Shown here: piece by piece, positions 33,764-47,285 of the stretch | Layout: every line of letters begins with the position of its first letter | Numbering within the stretch: the first letter of the stretch is position 1 | DNA from: Microglena sp. YARC | Taxonomy: Eukaryota > Chlorophyta > Chlorophyceae > Chlamydomonadales > Chlamydomonadaceae | Assembly: GCA_022414725.1 (NCBI GenBank) | Contig: CM039464.1 | Location: 434,001 to 498,000, forward strand | DNA length: 64,000 bases | Reading direction: 5' to 3' | Translations under genes and position numbers: made by a program | The notes under the pieces: generated by a model | Database searches by the model: none | Seen by the model: only the letters and a program-made list of their open reading frames with translations | What the model was told of the DNA's origin: nothing

Positions 33764-35560
33764 TGCAGTCAGTCAGTCAGTCAGTAATATCAATCATGCA
33801 GTCAGTAATATATAAATCATGCAGTCAGTCAGTCAGTATATCAATCATGCAGTCCAGTCAGCAGTAATATCAATCATGCAGTCAGTCAGTCAGTCAGTAA
33901 TATCAATCATGCAGCAGTAATATATCAATCAATGCAGTTGCTCGTGGCGTGTGATTGTATGAGTCAATACTAGTAGCCTCTCAAGTTCGACGTTCAGCTC
34001 AGTACATCACTCAATCGTACTACCATCGAGCGAGTAATATTCATATTGCCGAGTGCAGTCAGTCAGTCAGATCTCAGCTAACAGTCCCTATCTCACTTAA
34101 CCTCAGAGTATGCATAGATCTAATGCCATGCGTCAAGTGTCTGCAACAGCCACAAGTCCCAGACTAACTCATCGCGATCATGGCAGTCAAAGTCAGATGC
34201 CAGTACAGGTCGGCAAAAAGTGAATAGGTGCCATCAATGCAGTCAGTCAGTCAGGGTGCTATGCTTCTCAAAGAGCTTACAAAAGTTCAAACGTGTCAGC
34301 TACTATAGAATCAAATCGATGACAAGCTCAGATACGACGGTTGGTACTACAACAATAAACAATCATCGACCAGTCGGACAGGTCCAGACTCCTAGTCCCC
34401 CACCGTGAATCTATCAATTCTCATTTGCAAGTCAGTAATATATCAATCATGCAGTCCCGACGTCTCAACTCATCAAATCCTATCAATCATGCAGTTCAGT
34501 CAAGTACAGTCTGCTTATGAGAATGAGCTCAATTGCACTCTGTCGACAGAGCTCTCGAGTCTTGCAGACTGAGTGCTCATTCATGTCCCACAGCAGGATC
34601 CTGTTACCCATACCCGTATTACCAAAGGCATCATCAGAGGAAAATGCTGTAGTATGAAGGTAGAGTATCAATCATGCAGTCCAGTCCAGTGTACAGTCCT
34701 ACCACGGAGTCCCTCAGATGATATGTCTCAGTCAATGGAGCTTCCGCATGGCTGGCTATGCAGCAGAAGATGAGGATATCCTAAAATTACAGCCCGAGTC
34801 AGTCGTCAGTCAGTCTGACGTAATATCAATTCACTGCAGTCAGTCCAGTCAGCCTCAGTCAGTCAGGTCAGTAAATATCCAATCACTGCAGTCAGTCTAG
34901 TCAAGTCAGTCAGTAAGTCAGTCAGATCAGTCAGTCAGTCAGTCAGTCAGTCAGTCAGTAATATCAATCATGCGTCAGTCATGTCAGGGTCAGTCAGTCA
35001 AGTAATATCAATCATGCAGTTCAGTCACGTCAGTCAGTCAAGTAATATACAATCATGCAGTCAAGTCAGTCCAGTCCAGTCAGTAATATCCAATCATGCA
35101 GTCAGTCAAGTCAGTAATTCAATCAGAATAATCAATCATGCAGTCAGTCAGTCAGCAGTCAGTTCGAGTAAAGTCCCCTCTCAATCATGCAGTCAGCTCA
35201 GTCAGTCAGTCAGGTCAGTCAGTCAGTCAGTCAGTCAGTCACGTCAGTCAGTATATCAATCTGCAGTCAGTCAGTCAGTCAGTCATAATAGCAATCATGG
35301 TCAGTCATGTCAGGTCAGCAAGTCATAATATCAAATCAATTGCCAGTCAGTCAGTATATCATCATGGCCACTCAGTCAGTAAGTCAGTTCAGTCAGTCTG
35401 TCAGTAATATCAATCATGCAGTCAGTACTATCAATCAATGCAGTTCAGTCAGTCAAGTCAGTCAATATCAATCATGGAAGTCAGTCAGTAAGTCAGTCAA
35501 GTAAGTCAGTCAGTCAGTCCCACGCGTCAATATCAATCATGCAGTCAGTCAGTAATATCA
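33764..35560. repeat. Degenerate (TCAG)n / AATATCAATCATGCAG minisatellite
   Basis: Composite array of CAGTCAGTCAGTCAG runs alternating with TAATATCAATCATGCAG, 1.8 kb long, interrupted by short unique patches (for example 34100-34440 and 34560-34790). One-base indels are dense, so unit boundaries blur. Open frames in it encode Ser/Gln/Val low-complexity peptides and are not genes. Confidence 0.9.
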
Positions 35561-35859
35561 AAAAATCCCGCCGTGATGCAGGAACACCCATTATCTTACT
35601 TTGCACGGGAAATAAACAGGTAGATGATGGTCTATAATACCAACGCTAATCGTTCCCAAATACCATCGTTGACATCCACAATGCTGTGGAGACCGAGTAT
35701 CTTGTATCATCACTGAAACAGTTTACGTTGACGACCTTTCCAAGATAGTCTCACATAACTATTCAACCTGCAGGCACCCAATGAAATTGAATTGGGAATT
35801 GAATTGGAATTTAAACATCGAGTCATTCTCCAAAAGCTTCACTGCATGCTGTCTAGTGA

Positions 35860-36859
35860 NNNNNNNNNNNNNNNNNNNNNNNNNNNNNNNNNNNNNNNNN
35901 NNNNNNNNNNNNNNNNNNNNNNNNNNNNNNNNNNNNNNNNNNNNNNNNNNNNNNNNNNNNNNNNNNNNNNNNNNNNNNNNNNNNNNNNNNNNNNNNNNNN
36001 NNNNNNNNNNNNNNNNNNNNNNNNNNNNNNNNNNNNNNNNNNNNNNNNNNNNNNNNNNNNNNNNNNNNNNNNNNNNNNNNNNNNNNNNNNNNNNNNNNNN
36101 NNNNNNNNNNNNNNNNNNNNNNNNNNNNNNNNNNNNNNNNNNNNNNNNNNNNNNNNNNNNNNNNNNNNNNNNNNNNNNNNNNNNNNNNNNNNNNNNNNNN
36201 NNNNNNNNNNNNNNNNNNNNNNNNNNNNNNNNNNNNNNNNNNNNNNNNNNNNNNNNNNNNNNNNNNNNNNNNNNNNNNNNNNNNNNNNNNNNNNNNNNNN
36301 NNNNNNNNNNNNNNNNNNNNNNNNNNNNNNNNNNNNNNNNNNNNNNNNNNNNNNNNNNNNNNNNNNNNNNNNNNNNNNNNNNNNNNNNNNNNNNNNNNNN
36401 NNNNNNNNNNNNNNNNNNNNNNNNNNNNNNNNNNNNNNNNNNNNNNNNNNNNNNNNNNNNNNNNNNNNNNNNNNNNNNNNNNNNNNNNNNNNNNNNNNNN
36501 NNNNNNNNNNNNNNNNNNNNNNNNNNNNNNNNNNNNNNNNNNNNNNNNNNNNNNNNNNNNNNNNNNNNNNNNNNNNNNNNNNNNNNNNNNNNNNNNNNNN
36601 NNNNNNNNNNNNNNNNNNNNNNNNNNNNNNNNNNNNNNNNNNNNNNNNNNNNNNNNNNNNNNNNNNNNNNNNNNNNNNNNNNNNNNNNNNNNNNNNNNNN
36701 NNNNNNNNNNNNNNNNNNNNNNNNNNNNNNNNNNNNNNNNNNNNNNNNNNNNNNNNNNNNNNNNNNNNNNNNNNNNNNNNNNNNNNNNNNNNNNNNNNNN
36801 NNNNNNNNNNNNNNNNNNNNNNNNNNNNNNNNNNNNNNNNNNNNNNNNNNNNNNNNNNN
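35860..36859. other. Assembly gap (1000 N)
   Basis: Exactly 1000 consecutive N. The left flank is unique DNA just beyond the TCAG array; the right flank is unique DNA. Confidence 0.99.
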
Positions 36860-39800
36860 TTGACAGGGCTGATACCCAGAGGGTGGGCAATGTACGTTGT
36901 CATCCAATCGGCCTGCGAGAGACCATCTCTCGTTAGCCGGACTTAAGTCGGGTCGGATAAAACATTATTACTATTATATTAATTGTCTTACCATCACCTT
37001 GTCCTTCTGCAACAATGACCGCGGTCTCCGTTGACGTAGCATCATAGCAGAATCTTGATCAATAGTATCTGCTGAGTCTGGAGAAGGACCCGTTCGTGGC
37101 GCACCGATGCGTGGAGAGGTACGGATACTTCTGGAGCGAATTCAGCTACTCGATGGAATAACGTAACGCCGAACTCCCTGTCGTGTTACAAACTACTTTC
37201 CGGATACGACTTAGGATTGCCTAACCACAATAATAGAGATCAGGGAGGATCTCTGACTCCGGGTCCAGAAGGATTGCTCTGTGCCTAAAACCTGATCCTT
37301 TTCTGATCCTAATTGCATAATGTAACCTACAGCGCGACGGAAGAAGCGATGGTCAACCTGCGCCAACAACCGAAACATCCGTCAGAGATCTTGTGTATTT
37401 TCAAGGGACTACGTAGTTAGGATAGGTTTGAAATCAACGGACAACTGGTATAGTTTGACCGAAACTATGTACTGTTTATTGCATAGAATTTCTGCCCTCT
37501 TAAACACAGATTTAGTCTTAGTCTCGGTACCGTGCTGGACAGTGTACGGCGGAAAAAAGATCTGAGTATAGGCCTAGCAATATTGGCGAAGAATAGAGTC
37601 CTCGACGTTCTTCCATGGGTACTACACTTAACAGTCAACGGAACAATAAAACACATGATCAGAGCTCAAAAACAGCAAAAAACTTTACCACTGCCGGAAA
37701 GTCAATGGTGACATTCGAACAAGAAATTCCCTGTTCTGTAAATGTGAATATTTCTAACTAAAATTCAACGTAGAGTTCCACAACCACTTATCTGAATTTG
37801 AGCGCAATAATTAAGGGCCCAGCGCGAAAAGGATGGTGTCAACAGGTTCCCTTTGTATTTCGCAAACCACACAAGTTCGCGGATATAATCCTATGAGTCC
37901 AACGAAAAGAGCATCGTGCGCAGTGTGCGAACCACCTAACAAACGAACATAACACACCCTCAAAGCACGCTGCACAACCGCCCTGGCAAGCCAACACAAC
38001 GAAAAAAAGGGCCAATCCTCATTGTATTATAAACAGTCGGCCAATCAATGTCCAATAGTGCCCACACCACACCTTGCTGTAATATCATCACCGCAAAAAC
38101 GCGTTAATTAAAAAACACCGAGACGACACGGTGGTGGAGCAAACGAACCCAGACCCGAACATATCGTCCTCTCACAACGGCATCCTCGTCGGGCACACGG
38201 TCCGCTGGCTGAGCCGATTAATATATCCACGGAACACAGGGTGTTCGTTAAACCTATGTCAAACGAATCGCATGCGTCCACCAGAAAAAGTCTGTGCAGT
38301 TTAGAAGCAGATGATGAAGAACGCACGGATTGATGCATGCGGGAACCGCGCCACCACCGAACACTGTGACCCAACCCCTATCACTATAACTTTTGTGCTG
38401 CCGCCGCGCACAGACAGGGATGGCACATTAACCAGCCGAAACTGAGTCCGATTTTCATTTGAATCTGATTTGAGATTCTCCTCACGCAAGGACCCAGGGT
38501 GTCGTCAAAAACCGGTGGAAGAGGTCACATTACCAAACACATAGTAAGATCACTTCCTCCTCGCATCAACCTGTTGCTCTAAGTTAACAACGACGTCACC
38601 AGCACGCGACAATGGCGCTGTCGCCACCCCACAGAAGACAAGCCGACGTACGGTGACGGTCCACACGCCGCCCCCGGGAACAATAACTCCGTGCGCCACC
38701 CAAACGCATCTCTCGAATCGAAGGACAGGCCCACAATCGAGTATGGTAAGTGCGTCTGAGTCATAAAAACCTCCAATAGAATCAGCGCTGACTGGACGAC
38801 CTTCACCCAACGTATCCAACGTATCTCTCGGTCGTTTTTTCTTGGGACACGGACCCACCCATAAGCTTCTCGTTCGCGTATGCGCAAGCGGCATCCTTCA
38901 CAGCGAGAGAAATCTTTATGAAGTACTACTTGTCCAAAGAGTTTTTAGGGAAGGTTCGTTCATTCCCACATCGTCCGGTCTAAGTGGCAACCCAATCCTC
39001 GCTATTAGACAGAGACCAGGAATGTTTATCTGGGGCTGATGACTAAGCCGCCTGCGGACAAAAAAGCAGTCAGCACTCAATACAGAAACAGAAGCCGAAG
39101 CCGAAGTCGAGTGATGCGAAAAGACTCAGCACGTTACCCACGGCTGCATGCCAGATAAGCCGAAGTCGATGCAGATTCCAGAAGCCGAAGTCGATGCGAG
39201 CCAGAAGTTCCGAAGTTCGATGCAGAGCCAGAAGCCGAGAGTCGTGCAGAGGCCAGCAACCAAGTCGATGCGGATTCAGAAGCAGGCGTAGAGATGGCTT
39301 TGGGTTGGCGTGAGTATGGACGTATACTCTTGAACCCGCCATCACGTGGTGTCGATGGCCTCGTAACACATCCGATACCGGGCATCGGAAGAACATGTTC
39401 CTCACCATCGACATCGGATGGGAGCACAGACGGAGACGTACTGCATCAAATCAGCACGTGTCATCAACCGTCCGTGTACTGCAAACACCTAACACCAGCG
39501 CTACGTGTTGTACCCATTGCATTCACCGTCACGGGACGAATGAACTCAGGAACACCAACGGCATACTGCCAGAACGTCGTATGTTATGAAGGTGTTCTAG
39601 ATCGAGCATTATCAGCAGTCAGAGTATTCGGTGTATCTGAGGTATTCTAGTGCAGTGCTGTGGGTAATTGTGTCATTGCGGGCAAAACAGTTTCGTGTTA
39701 TTTTGGCGTTGCATTAGCTTCTCGAGTAATACTACACAGCTATCAGCGGAAAACTTAGCCCCACACAATGGACACACTAGGCTGATGATGACCCCTTCTC

Positions 39801-42800
39801 GGCAGGCAATTCCACGGAGCGTCGATGAGGAATGACGCAGAAAGACATCGTAGGGCCCGAAACAAACAACAAGATGCTGTAGAGAAGTAAATCGAAACAA
39901 CGGTTACGAACCAAAAGTGAACCTGATAGCGCAAAAACCGCCCGACTTCTGAAGCGGAGCAGAGGCATCCGCGAATGATCAATTTTGCTATATTCGTGAT
40001 CTGTTGTAGTTACCCTACGTCTTTTTCGAGTTTTCGAAGCGCATCTACAGGTCCCTATCGAACATGACGGACACCGTAAGACCCACCTACAGCATTTCCA
40101 ATGGGGGCCACACAGATCCATGACGGATCGGTCTGTAAATTGACTCTTCCACCATGTCTCTGAGTTAAACAACAACGATGCGAACGCTGGGTATGAACGA
40201 AGACAATGTACTTCTGGGGGTTAGAGCCCCGAGGATTCTTTGAAATGTCTGCCGATTATCTTCGCCGCCTAACATGCCTCTTGGAGTAGAGTAATGCATC
40301 AGTATGCAATCCTAACGACGATAGCTAAAAATTAATAGACACGGAGAATCATTCCCCGTACGTGTTGCATCTCACAGCTAGGGACATTGATTGATTGGGA
40401 CACCTTTATAGTTTGGGGATTCTGAAAAGTTGACCAATATCAAGATTTGTAATCTCGATAACTTGTCAATACAGATACTGTCTTAGGTGATTGAGACAAA
40501 TAAATTCAAGGCATCTAAAGACATGCAGCGATATTTTCGCTTAGTCAACAATGATTGCAAGACAGCGTAGGTCATGCGCGGAGTTTGCAAAGAGTCCCCC
40601 AATCGACGTTCTATAACTGTTGAGAAGCAAGAAGGATGGTGGTGAAGCACGTCAAGGTCCACAAAGTACAGGGCAAAATATGTACTCGCGTATTCAGAGG
40701 AGTCTATGCTCTACTCATGACGGTGACGGGCTCAGCTGGAGAATCGGGGCCTAGCTCTTTAATAAAACCGTTGGATTTAGCTACCCGTATACCTCGAACC
40801 GTGACGGGAATTTCTTCTAACAACCAAGTGATCCAAAGAATAAGTAATTACTATCTTTGAGACTCTCCACAAGGGTCGCGGACCTCAGACTTCCAGCGCG
40901 CGATTCGGCTTGTTCTGGGCTCTGCAACTGTAGCGACGGCCGATAGCGTTTAAATACTGATTTCAGTTGTTGATGGAACCATCTTGATCTCCACACGCGT
41001 TCCCAACACGAAAGCGAGGAACGCTCGTCCCTCAAATACCGGGTCATCGCGAGTAGAAGACAAACGCGTCACCGGTCAACATCCTCACGATGCAAGACGG
41101 TTCAGAACAAAGAAGGCTCTCTCCACCTAGGGAACGGCACTTAAGCCACTGCGTACATCGACGAATGCGCGCGTTTACTCAATAAGTGAAGGTTATCAGC
41201 GGAGAGATGCACATCAGATATGGCAACCACACACCCGCTGTCGCATCGAGAAATAATGGGAGAAGCTTAAAAATGTCAGGTCACGAAAGACAAAGGAGTT
41301 CGTGCTCACAGCAATCGAGGGAAAGCGCACGCTCCTCGACCTCACTGAGCGAGTGAAACCGACCATGGAACCAGGGGTGTCTCACCCGCGGTGTCAACGT
41401 ACTCAAACGCTTCAACGGGACACAGACGCCCTCGATCAAGTCGTCCGCAACATAAGCCTTCAATGCCAGTCTTTGATACGTGCGACTGAGAAGACTACGA
41501 ACTCGGAGGCGGTCACCTTCGCAGAACAGTTCATGGAACACCTTCCACACTACTCTGCCACGTCCACGGGTTAGCCAGCTCGTGAATACCCACACCCACA
41601 CGACCCGCGAAAGTCTAGCATTTCGACACGCACAAACAGAGACCTCCTCTACTACGACGTCACCCTGAACAGTCAAGGTGATTACGTTTACGAAAACTCT
41701 GAAAGGGGCAATAAGCGTTAGGCAGAGGAAGGAGTGTCATGCGAGTCATGTGTTGAGCCAACGAAACCAAAAGCGCCGCCAACAAAAGCGGTATAGAACG
41801 CAAGGCAAGAGAAACGGTTTTAGGCGGACGTAGTCTCCATTGACCTCAGAAACAGGACAGACCCCAATGCAACAGTTGTTGAAGAAGCCAGTCGGGGTGA
41901 ACTTACCGGAACATAGAAAACGGTGGGAGTGTTCGGATGAGTTTGGATTCCGTGCTCAGTGATGGAACCGCCTGTGGAAATATCCTCCTGCTGTGAAAAT
42001 GAAACACTGACTTAAGAACTCACTATTATCCGTGTCAGACTCCCCTATGACGGCACAATGACCCGTAAAGTTCGACACATCGAGGAGCGGTGGTGAAAAA
42101 GGGTGTTAGGCACTACAACGGGTCACCCCTCCCGCGCAAAGGTGAAAACACTCAGTCCTTCATTGCAAGCGGGAGGATTCCTGTTAGAAGTGCCAGGGAC
42201 GGATTTCTCCTATAGGCAAAGGAGTTGGTCGTAGCGGAAATTCATGCATCAATCTGCCCCATACAAGAATAACTGTGCACCCTGTTGAAGGATACCAAGG
42301 TGCCGGTTGTGTATAGTGAGTGCTAAGAACTACGCGGTACACACACGTCGACCCGCGAGAAGACGGAGAAGCGGCGCACCACTCCTGCTCACAGTCATGA
42401 ATCGCACGCCCCTGAAAAGAAGACATCGTTGCTGTCACGCTACCCATCAGTTGCGCGCACAGATACCAACCACGTCTAGCTCGTGCGGATAGGATTAGAG
42501 GGTGCCCATGCCGACAAATTTGTATGTTCAGGGCGTATACATTGACACCTAAGCCTGAGGTGTTGCTAAATGAGAATTGCGGGTGTTGTGGACTGGTGTA
42601 ACTGCAGCATCGCGTCCTTAGCGGTGGCGATTGAGGACGCCTGAATGCGGCGTCGAGTTGATCGTAGCTTGTCACCCATCTGGTTTGAGTTCCAGCCACT
42701 GAAAAACGGAGCCCCATTGGGATCGATCTTTACGTACATGAGAAGCTCTCCCTGATGGTCACGTTAATGCTAACTACCGCGCATCAAATAACTCCGCATT

Positions 42801-45380
42801 GCTGGTAGGAAATGTTAATACCAAAGTTGGTTGCGAGGCGTGCGGACAGGAGTCGCTGATCCTCCCAAGAGACTTGCTCAGAGTCACAGTAGAGACTCTC
42901 CATTGTACCAGGTCGCCGATAGAAACAGGGAAGCTCAGTTGGAGTATTGCATGGCTAAGCTCTCCTTCCTCCACCCTAAAAGTTTGACGTTCTCACATGC
43001 CTAGGATACCTCACACAACAAAGTATACTTGCTAGCGAATCTCCTTCGGAGCCACGAGTAGGATGACAACTGTAGTTTGCTAACGTTGTAAGCTGATAAG
43101 AGATCCACACTGTCAGTGTCTACCCAAGAATGGATCACGTTTGCTCAGGAAGCTTTGCAGAGCCCTGGTCACGGCCATTATCATGTGATTGGAGAAACGT
43201 CGACCCCGCCATCCAGGATCACAACCTACGACAGCGGAGTCGTCGGAGAACAGTGGCCTCGCCGTGTAGGCGTGTTTGGGACACAGAGTGCCGATGCCCC
43301 GATCCACCAAACAAGGGCTATTGGCGACAGTGGCTGCTCGGACACAGTTTAGGTAGAGAGCGTGGATGCAAAACCAGGTCACAAACAGAGAGAGTTTATC
43401 AAGAGGAAGAGTGGGCACCGTCGACAGTTAGAATATTGGTATGAGTGGAGCGTTCCCATCACGAGGGAAGTCATTCTTGAAGGACTGGCTGGGCCTACAC
43501 CGATCGATGGAGGTGGACAAAGTGGATTCCCCGGTTCACGTAAACACGGGTATTGAGAGGGTGATGCTCCTGCGGGACGAAGAGGACGGTCATATTAATT
43601 CCGAGGGACTGGCTGGACCGTACACGTTCAACAGAGTTTGAACAGGGGTGGATGCCCGGTCACGGAACAGCCTCTGGGTATTTTGTCGAGAATAGTGGCT
43701 CCGTCAAACAATGAGGGTTTGGGAGAGGTGGATGCACCCGTCACCTCGAGATGCGTCCCAAAATGTGTGACTCCTGAACCGCGCAAAGGTTGCTCGACAT
43801 AAACGTCATTGGAGAAGGGACGCCACCCCATCAACCTTGTAGACCGGACTTCCCTACAAGTTGCTATAGCATCTCCAGAGTATTCTTTGATTATGAACCG
43901 CGCCTTCGATTGTACTGCGCAACCACCAGATCCTAGGAGATGTTTGTGCCTGTACGATCAAGTCGTTGGACAGGTTTTACCCCCGTATAAACGTTGCTAT
44001 CGACCAGTCAAGTCGTCGCCAATCATAGGTTTTGCCACCCAAGGAACACGTTTGCTTCCGCGCTGTCCAGGACACCCTACACAAGCAAGTTGCGCTCGCA
44101 ACTCCTCGGATGCAAAATGACAACGATTTTTTGCTCACATTGTAGAGCGGTGACCGGTACGCCTGTCAACGCTGAGCTGGCCCCGAGACAGTCACTATTA
44201 ACTGAGGAAGGTTGGAACTGTTCGCGAAAGAGACCGTCGTTGGAAAAACGTGGACGCGAACGGGATGACCTAGCAGTTTGTGGTCGGTCCAAATAGCGCG
44301 TATCACCGCAGACATCCACGTTAGAGTGAATTGAAAAGCAAGGGCCTGGGCAGCCAACCAAAGATCAAAGCCCATTAGGGGTGTCCTGCAAGGTGGTGAT
44401 AGACCCCCGACACATTAGCGTCTCTCTGATATGGTGACGTTAGCATGTGACACGTTCATTTGACCCGGTTCACGTCAAGTTCTTGGGTCGGGGTTGGGCG
44501 GTGTAACACCCAAGTAGGTCCCTGAGGACAGATTTGCCTTACCAGAGTGGTAGCATGGAGCATTTTGACACAGTTGGACCCCAGCTGGCCTGCCGCGCAA
44601 TGGGTGAAGTGTTGACGTACTATTACTTTACCATCTGAGATGCACATCAGAACCGAAAGGGCATACACATTGGACAGGTCGAATGCGTGAGAGATCCAGA
44701 CCCTTGTGTGTTAGCATTACATCCCCTGCGGATAAGCGGTGTTACCTCCACCTGGAGTCGATCAATGTCATGGACAGAGGCTGGCATCTCACTGTGAGCT
44801 GCGGTTGCGGTCGAACGAAAAACATAGCGCGTCCATAATTATTGACTCTGTCGTTACTTCACTCAGAATCTGTTTAGAAGATAAGAAGTCCCCTCCGTTA
44901 GATACCGGTGTGATTCAGACAAATACTCCCACATGCAGAGTTAAGGTAATGAATATCACTGAAAAATGACAAGCGATCGGAGTTAATGTCGGCCAAAAGT
45001 ATCCAGTCGCCATAGTTTTGCTTTTATAAGTGTTGTAACTAGTTGCATAATAATTTTATTTACCCTGTGTGGAATAATTTACTTGAGGGAAGGTTCACAA
45101 CGGAGACCGAACTTCTCTTCTTACGTTGATTTGTCTAGTAACTTTACCTGGAACGGGCGTGCCCAAAAAGGAAGATTAACATCCTGCTCACACATTTGAC
45201 TGAGAGAGCGTCTCGCAGCATCTCGATCGCGCCTGAAAAGGATGAATTAAATATGAAGTCCCAGTACATTAACTTCGTGGCAGGTCGGCTCGAGTCGTAA
45301 CATTTGACGGCTTATGTCTTCAACATCGTTCATCGTTCATCGTAAACCCGGTTATACCTTCATCAGTGATGAAAATATGT
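36860..45380. other. 8.5-kb stretch without a supportable gene
   Basis: No reading frame of convincing length or composition on either strand, and no clean satellite. Traces of known elements are visible in damaged form: a family B-like tip at 37630, a GAAGCCGAAGTCGATGC low-complexity run at 39095-39290, a damaged family F element at 40380-40860, and a loosely repeated phrase (GGACTGGCTGGGCC / GGACTGGCTGGACC) near 43480-43620. The start (GACTTAAGTCGGG...AAACATTATTACTATTATAT at 36940-36980) resembles a retroelement tail. The texture suggests heavily mutated or poorly corrected sequence. Confidence 0.5.
40380..40860 (+). mobile_element. Badly damaged family F element
   Basis: Tip CAGCTAGGGACATTGATTGA then TTGGGACACCTTTATA. 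The next 130 bp follow, with many indels, the reverse complement of 58700-58837 (CAATACAGATACTGTCTTAG is nearly exact). CAGCGATATTTTCGCTT matches the transposase 3' end at 58980-59000, and GCACGTCAAGGTCCACAAAG corresponds to 63736-63753. Confidence 0.55.
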
Positions 45381-45387
45381 CGTTAGC

Positions 45388-45651
45388 ATGGTCACTACCC
45401 GTCGCAACGTCCGAACAGGACGAGAAACACCCTGCACCACCGTCCCGTACGCATTGTTCGTGAAATTCGAACAAAACGTCGGTTTGTATGTCCGCGGGAA
45501 AACGGGTAACAAACACGTAGTCTCGTGGCCAGTGACAGCAGACTGTCCAGGAGGTCTGCAGGTGGTCGCTATAAGGAAGATCCGTCTCGACACGACCGTA
45601 GACGCGGAACGTCTTGTACTAGTTCAATACGATGTAGGCGGTCGGCATTAA
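45388..45651 (+). CDS. Hypothetical protein, 87 aa
   Basis: ATG at 45388 (MVTTRRNVRTGRETPCTTVP). Residues 20-80 have an alternating strand pattern (YALFVKFEQNVGLYVRGKTG, VVAIRKIRLDTTV) that looks like a small beta-domain. No family recognised. It opens the virus-like block after the geneless stretch; composition is more gene-like than anything in the previous 8 kb. Confidence 0.35.
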   Translation: MVTTRRNVRTGRETPCTTVPYALFVKFEQNVGLYVRGKTGNKHVVSWPVTADCPGGLQVVAIRKIRLDTTVDAERLVLVQYDVGGRH

Positions 45652-45827
45652 CGGATGATGCAGAAGACGAACCCGGCGCAATACGAAGGTAGTTTTCTGA
45701 AGGACAAACGATGGGTCCGTGTCCTCGTAAGTATGCAGCAAAGCTCCCATGTCAGCGGTTTAGGAAGGCATCGAAAGGACGAAATGACAACAACAAAAAT
45801 GTCAAGGGAATCTTTGATTGAGTAGTA

Positions 45828-46151
45828 GTGTTTGGTAACATCTCCGCGCCTTCAGCTCTTGGTCTTGGAATCGATTTGGTCGAGGGCCGACGTACTTTCG
45901 AGTTGCCGCTCCGAGAGGATGTGCTGTTTGTAACGAGACTCTTGAAACGCGCGAGCATGTCCGTAAATTCTGTCCAACGAGCACGTGCAGATGCAGCGCG
46001 GCGGGGTCCGTCTCGTAAGGAAGGAGTGTACCGCAGAAAGGCAAATATGGCGGTCAAAAAAGTTACGTCGCGTAGACATGTTAGAGTAACGCACACGCAA
46101 CACGTCGTAACGCAGCGTCGATGTTCAAGGATCTACCGTTGTGAAAGATGA
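45828..46151 (+). CDS. Hypothetical basic protein, 107 aa
   Basis: ATG at 45828 (MFGNISAPSALGLGIDLVEG). The second half is strongly basic (RRKANMAVKKVTSRRHVRV), suggesting nucleic-acid binding or a virion core role; this is inference. No homologue recognised. 46150-46490 downstream is AT-rich with CAATC repeats and no gene. Confidence 0.3.
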   Translation: MFGNISAPSALGLGIDLVEGRRTFELPLREDVLFVTRLLKRASMSVNSVQRARADAARRGPSRKEGVYRRKANMAVKKVTSRRHVRVTHTQHVVTQRRCSRIYRCER

Positions 46152-46499
46152 TTCTTGGAGATGATCGATACCACAAAGACTTCTTCGAGATGATGATACA
46201 CCAAAACGTTCTTCGCAGATGACTCTTCACAACAGAACGTCCTCCAAGAACTATTATATCCAAGCTCAATTCAGGGGAAACACAGATGTTTCCAAAGTAG
46301 ACAATCGGTTAGGTAATTGGAGATAGAGCTCTCACTAACACCCTCTGATAATGCGAAGGAAACGGAACTCTGGACCGTAGATCACCGTCAGTCTTGGAAT
46401 TAGAAGGATTCTTCATCTTACAATTTGTTTGTTTTTATTTTGTATGTTGGACGATTCAATTCTTTACACACGATCCAATCCAATCCAATCCATTCAAAA

Positions 46500-47058
46500 T
46501 TAATCAACATTGTTCACGACGATGGGTGAGGTGGTGACATCGCACGCAATGTCATCGCACTCAATGTCATCGCGTCCGCTATAGATCAATGAAAACATGC
46601 CCTTCACGACCATCTGCAACTTCTCCGTGTCAGTCGCATTAGGACATGTAACGTCCTCAATAACGCCCTTCAAAACATTGATCACACTACGCAACACTTG
46701 GTTCGAGCAGTCATAATCTCCAAAGAGTTACCGATAGAAACGCAAGTCGCGTCTTCAAACCATGTCCAGTCGCGACTCCCCTGTTTCAATGCCAGAGATA
46801 ACGAAGAAGCCCCTGCACGCTTCTCAAACCAATCCACAACTTGCGGAAGACGCTTCCACTCCCTCCACGAACATATTTCAGCAAGTTCGTCGCACTCCGA
46901 TTCACCAATATTCTGCACGCGCATCGCATCCAGAACGCTCCAGAAGGAACAAAAAGAGCCGTCTTAGGCTTAGTGTTGTCCATGGAGGTGAGACGAATCC
47001 ATTCGGTAACGTCGTTCTTCACAAGCGTCAGGTAGGAACGAAGGGGTAGTCTCTTCAC
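46500..47058 (-). pseudogene. Unknown virus-like gene, about 185 aa, two frameshifts
   Basis: From the ATG at 47058 (MKRLPLRSYLTLVKNDVTEW) the reading passes, after a shift near 46920, into NIGESECDELAEICSWREWK and DWFEKRAGASSLSLALKQGS. A second shift near 46690 leads to VINVLKGVIEDVTCPNATDT, stopping at 46500. Segments do not overlap and together form one plausible protein. No family recognised. Confidence 0.5.
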
Positions 47059-47285
47059 GGTCCAGGTTCAGAGAACGCAGCAAACGGGAATGTGCGATCT
47101 CATACTCGCGGTTCTGTTTTAGACAACAACTCTGAAACGGTGGTCAGGTTCATTTAACGTAATCAAAGGATGCGATCGTATCCTATTTGTATTTTTGTTG
47201 TCGAAGATTCTTTATACCGTCTATGTGGAGTGCGTTTGGAAAATCCACTTTTTTCCAACACGTGAAAGTAGTAAAAACCAACAAT

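Noticed and set aside
34981..35637. Ser/Gln-rich frames in the TCAG array
   Set aside because: Pure translation of a degenerate tetranucleotide repeat.
38550..38894. 114-codon reverse frame in the geneless stretch
   Set aside because: No domain and no supporting composition; two overlapping frames of similar length on the same strand indicate chance openness.
41302..41574. Homologue of the hypothetical protein at 3862-4242
   Set aside because: A 26-base stretch is similar (about 22 matches), but the alignment does not extend and the surrounding region shows no coding character.
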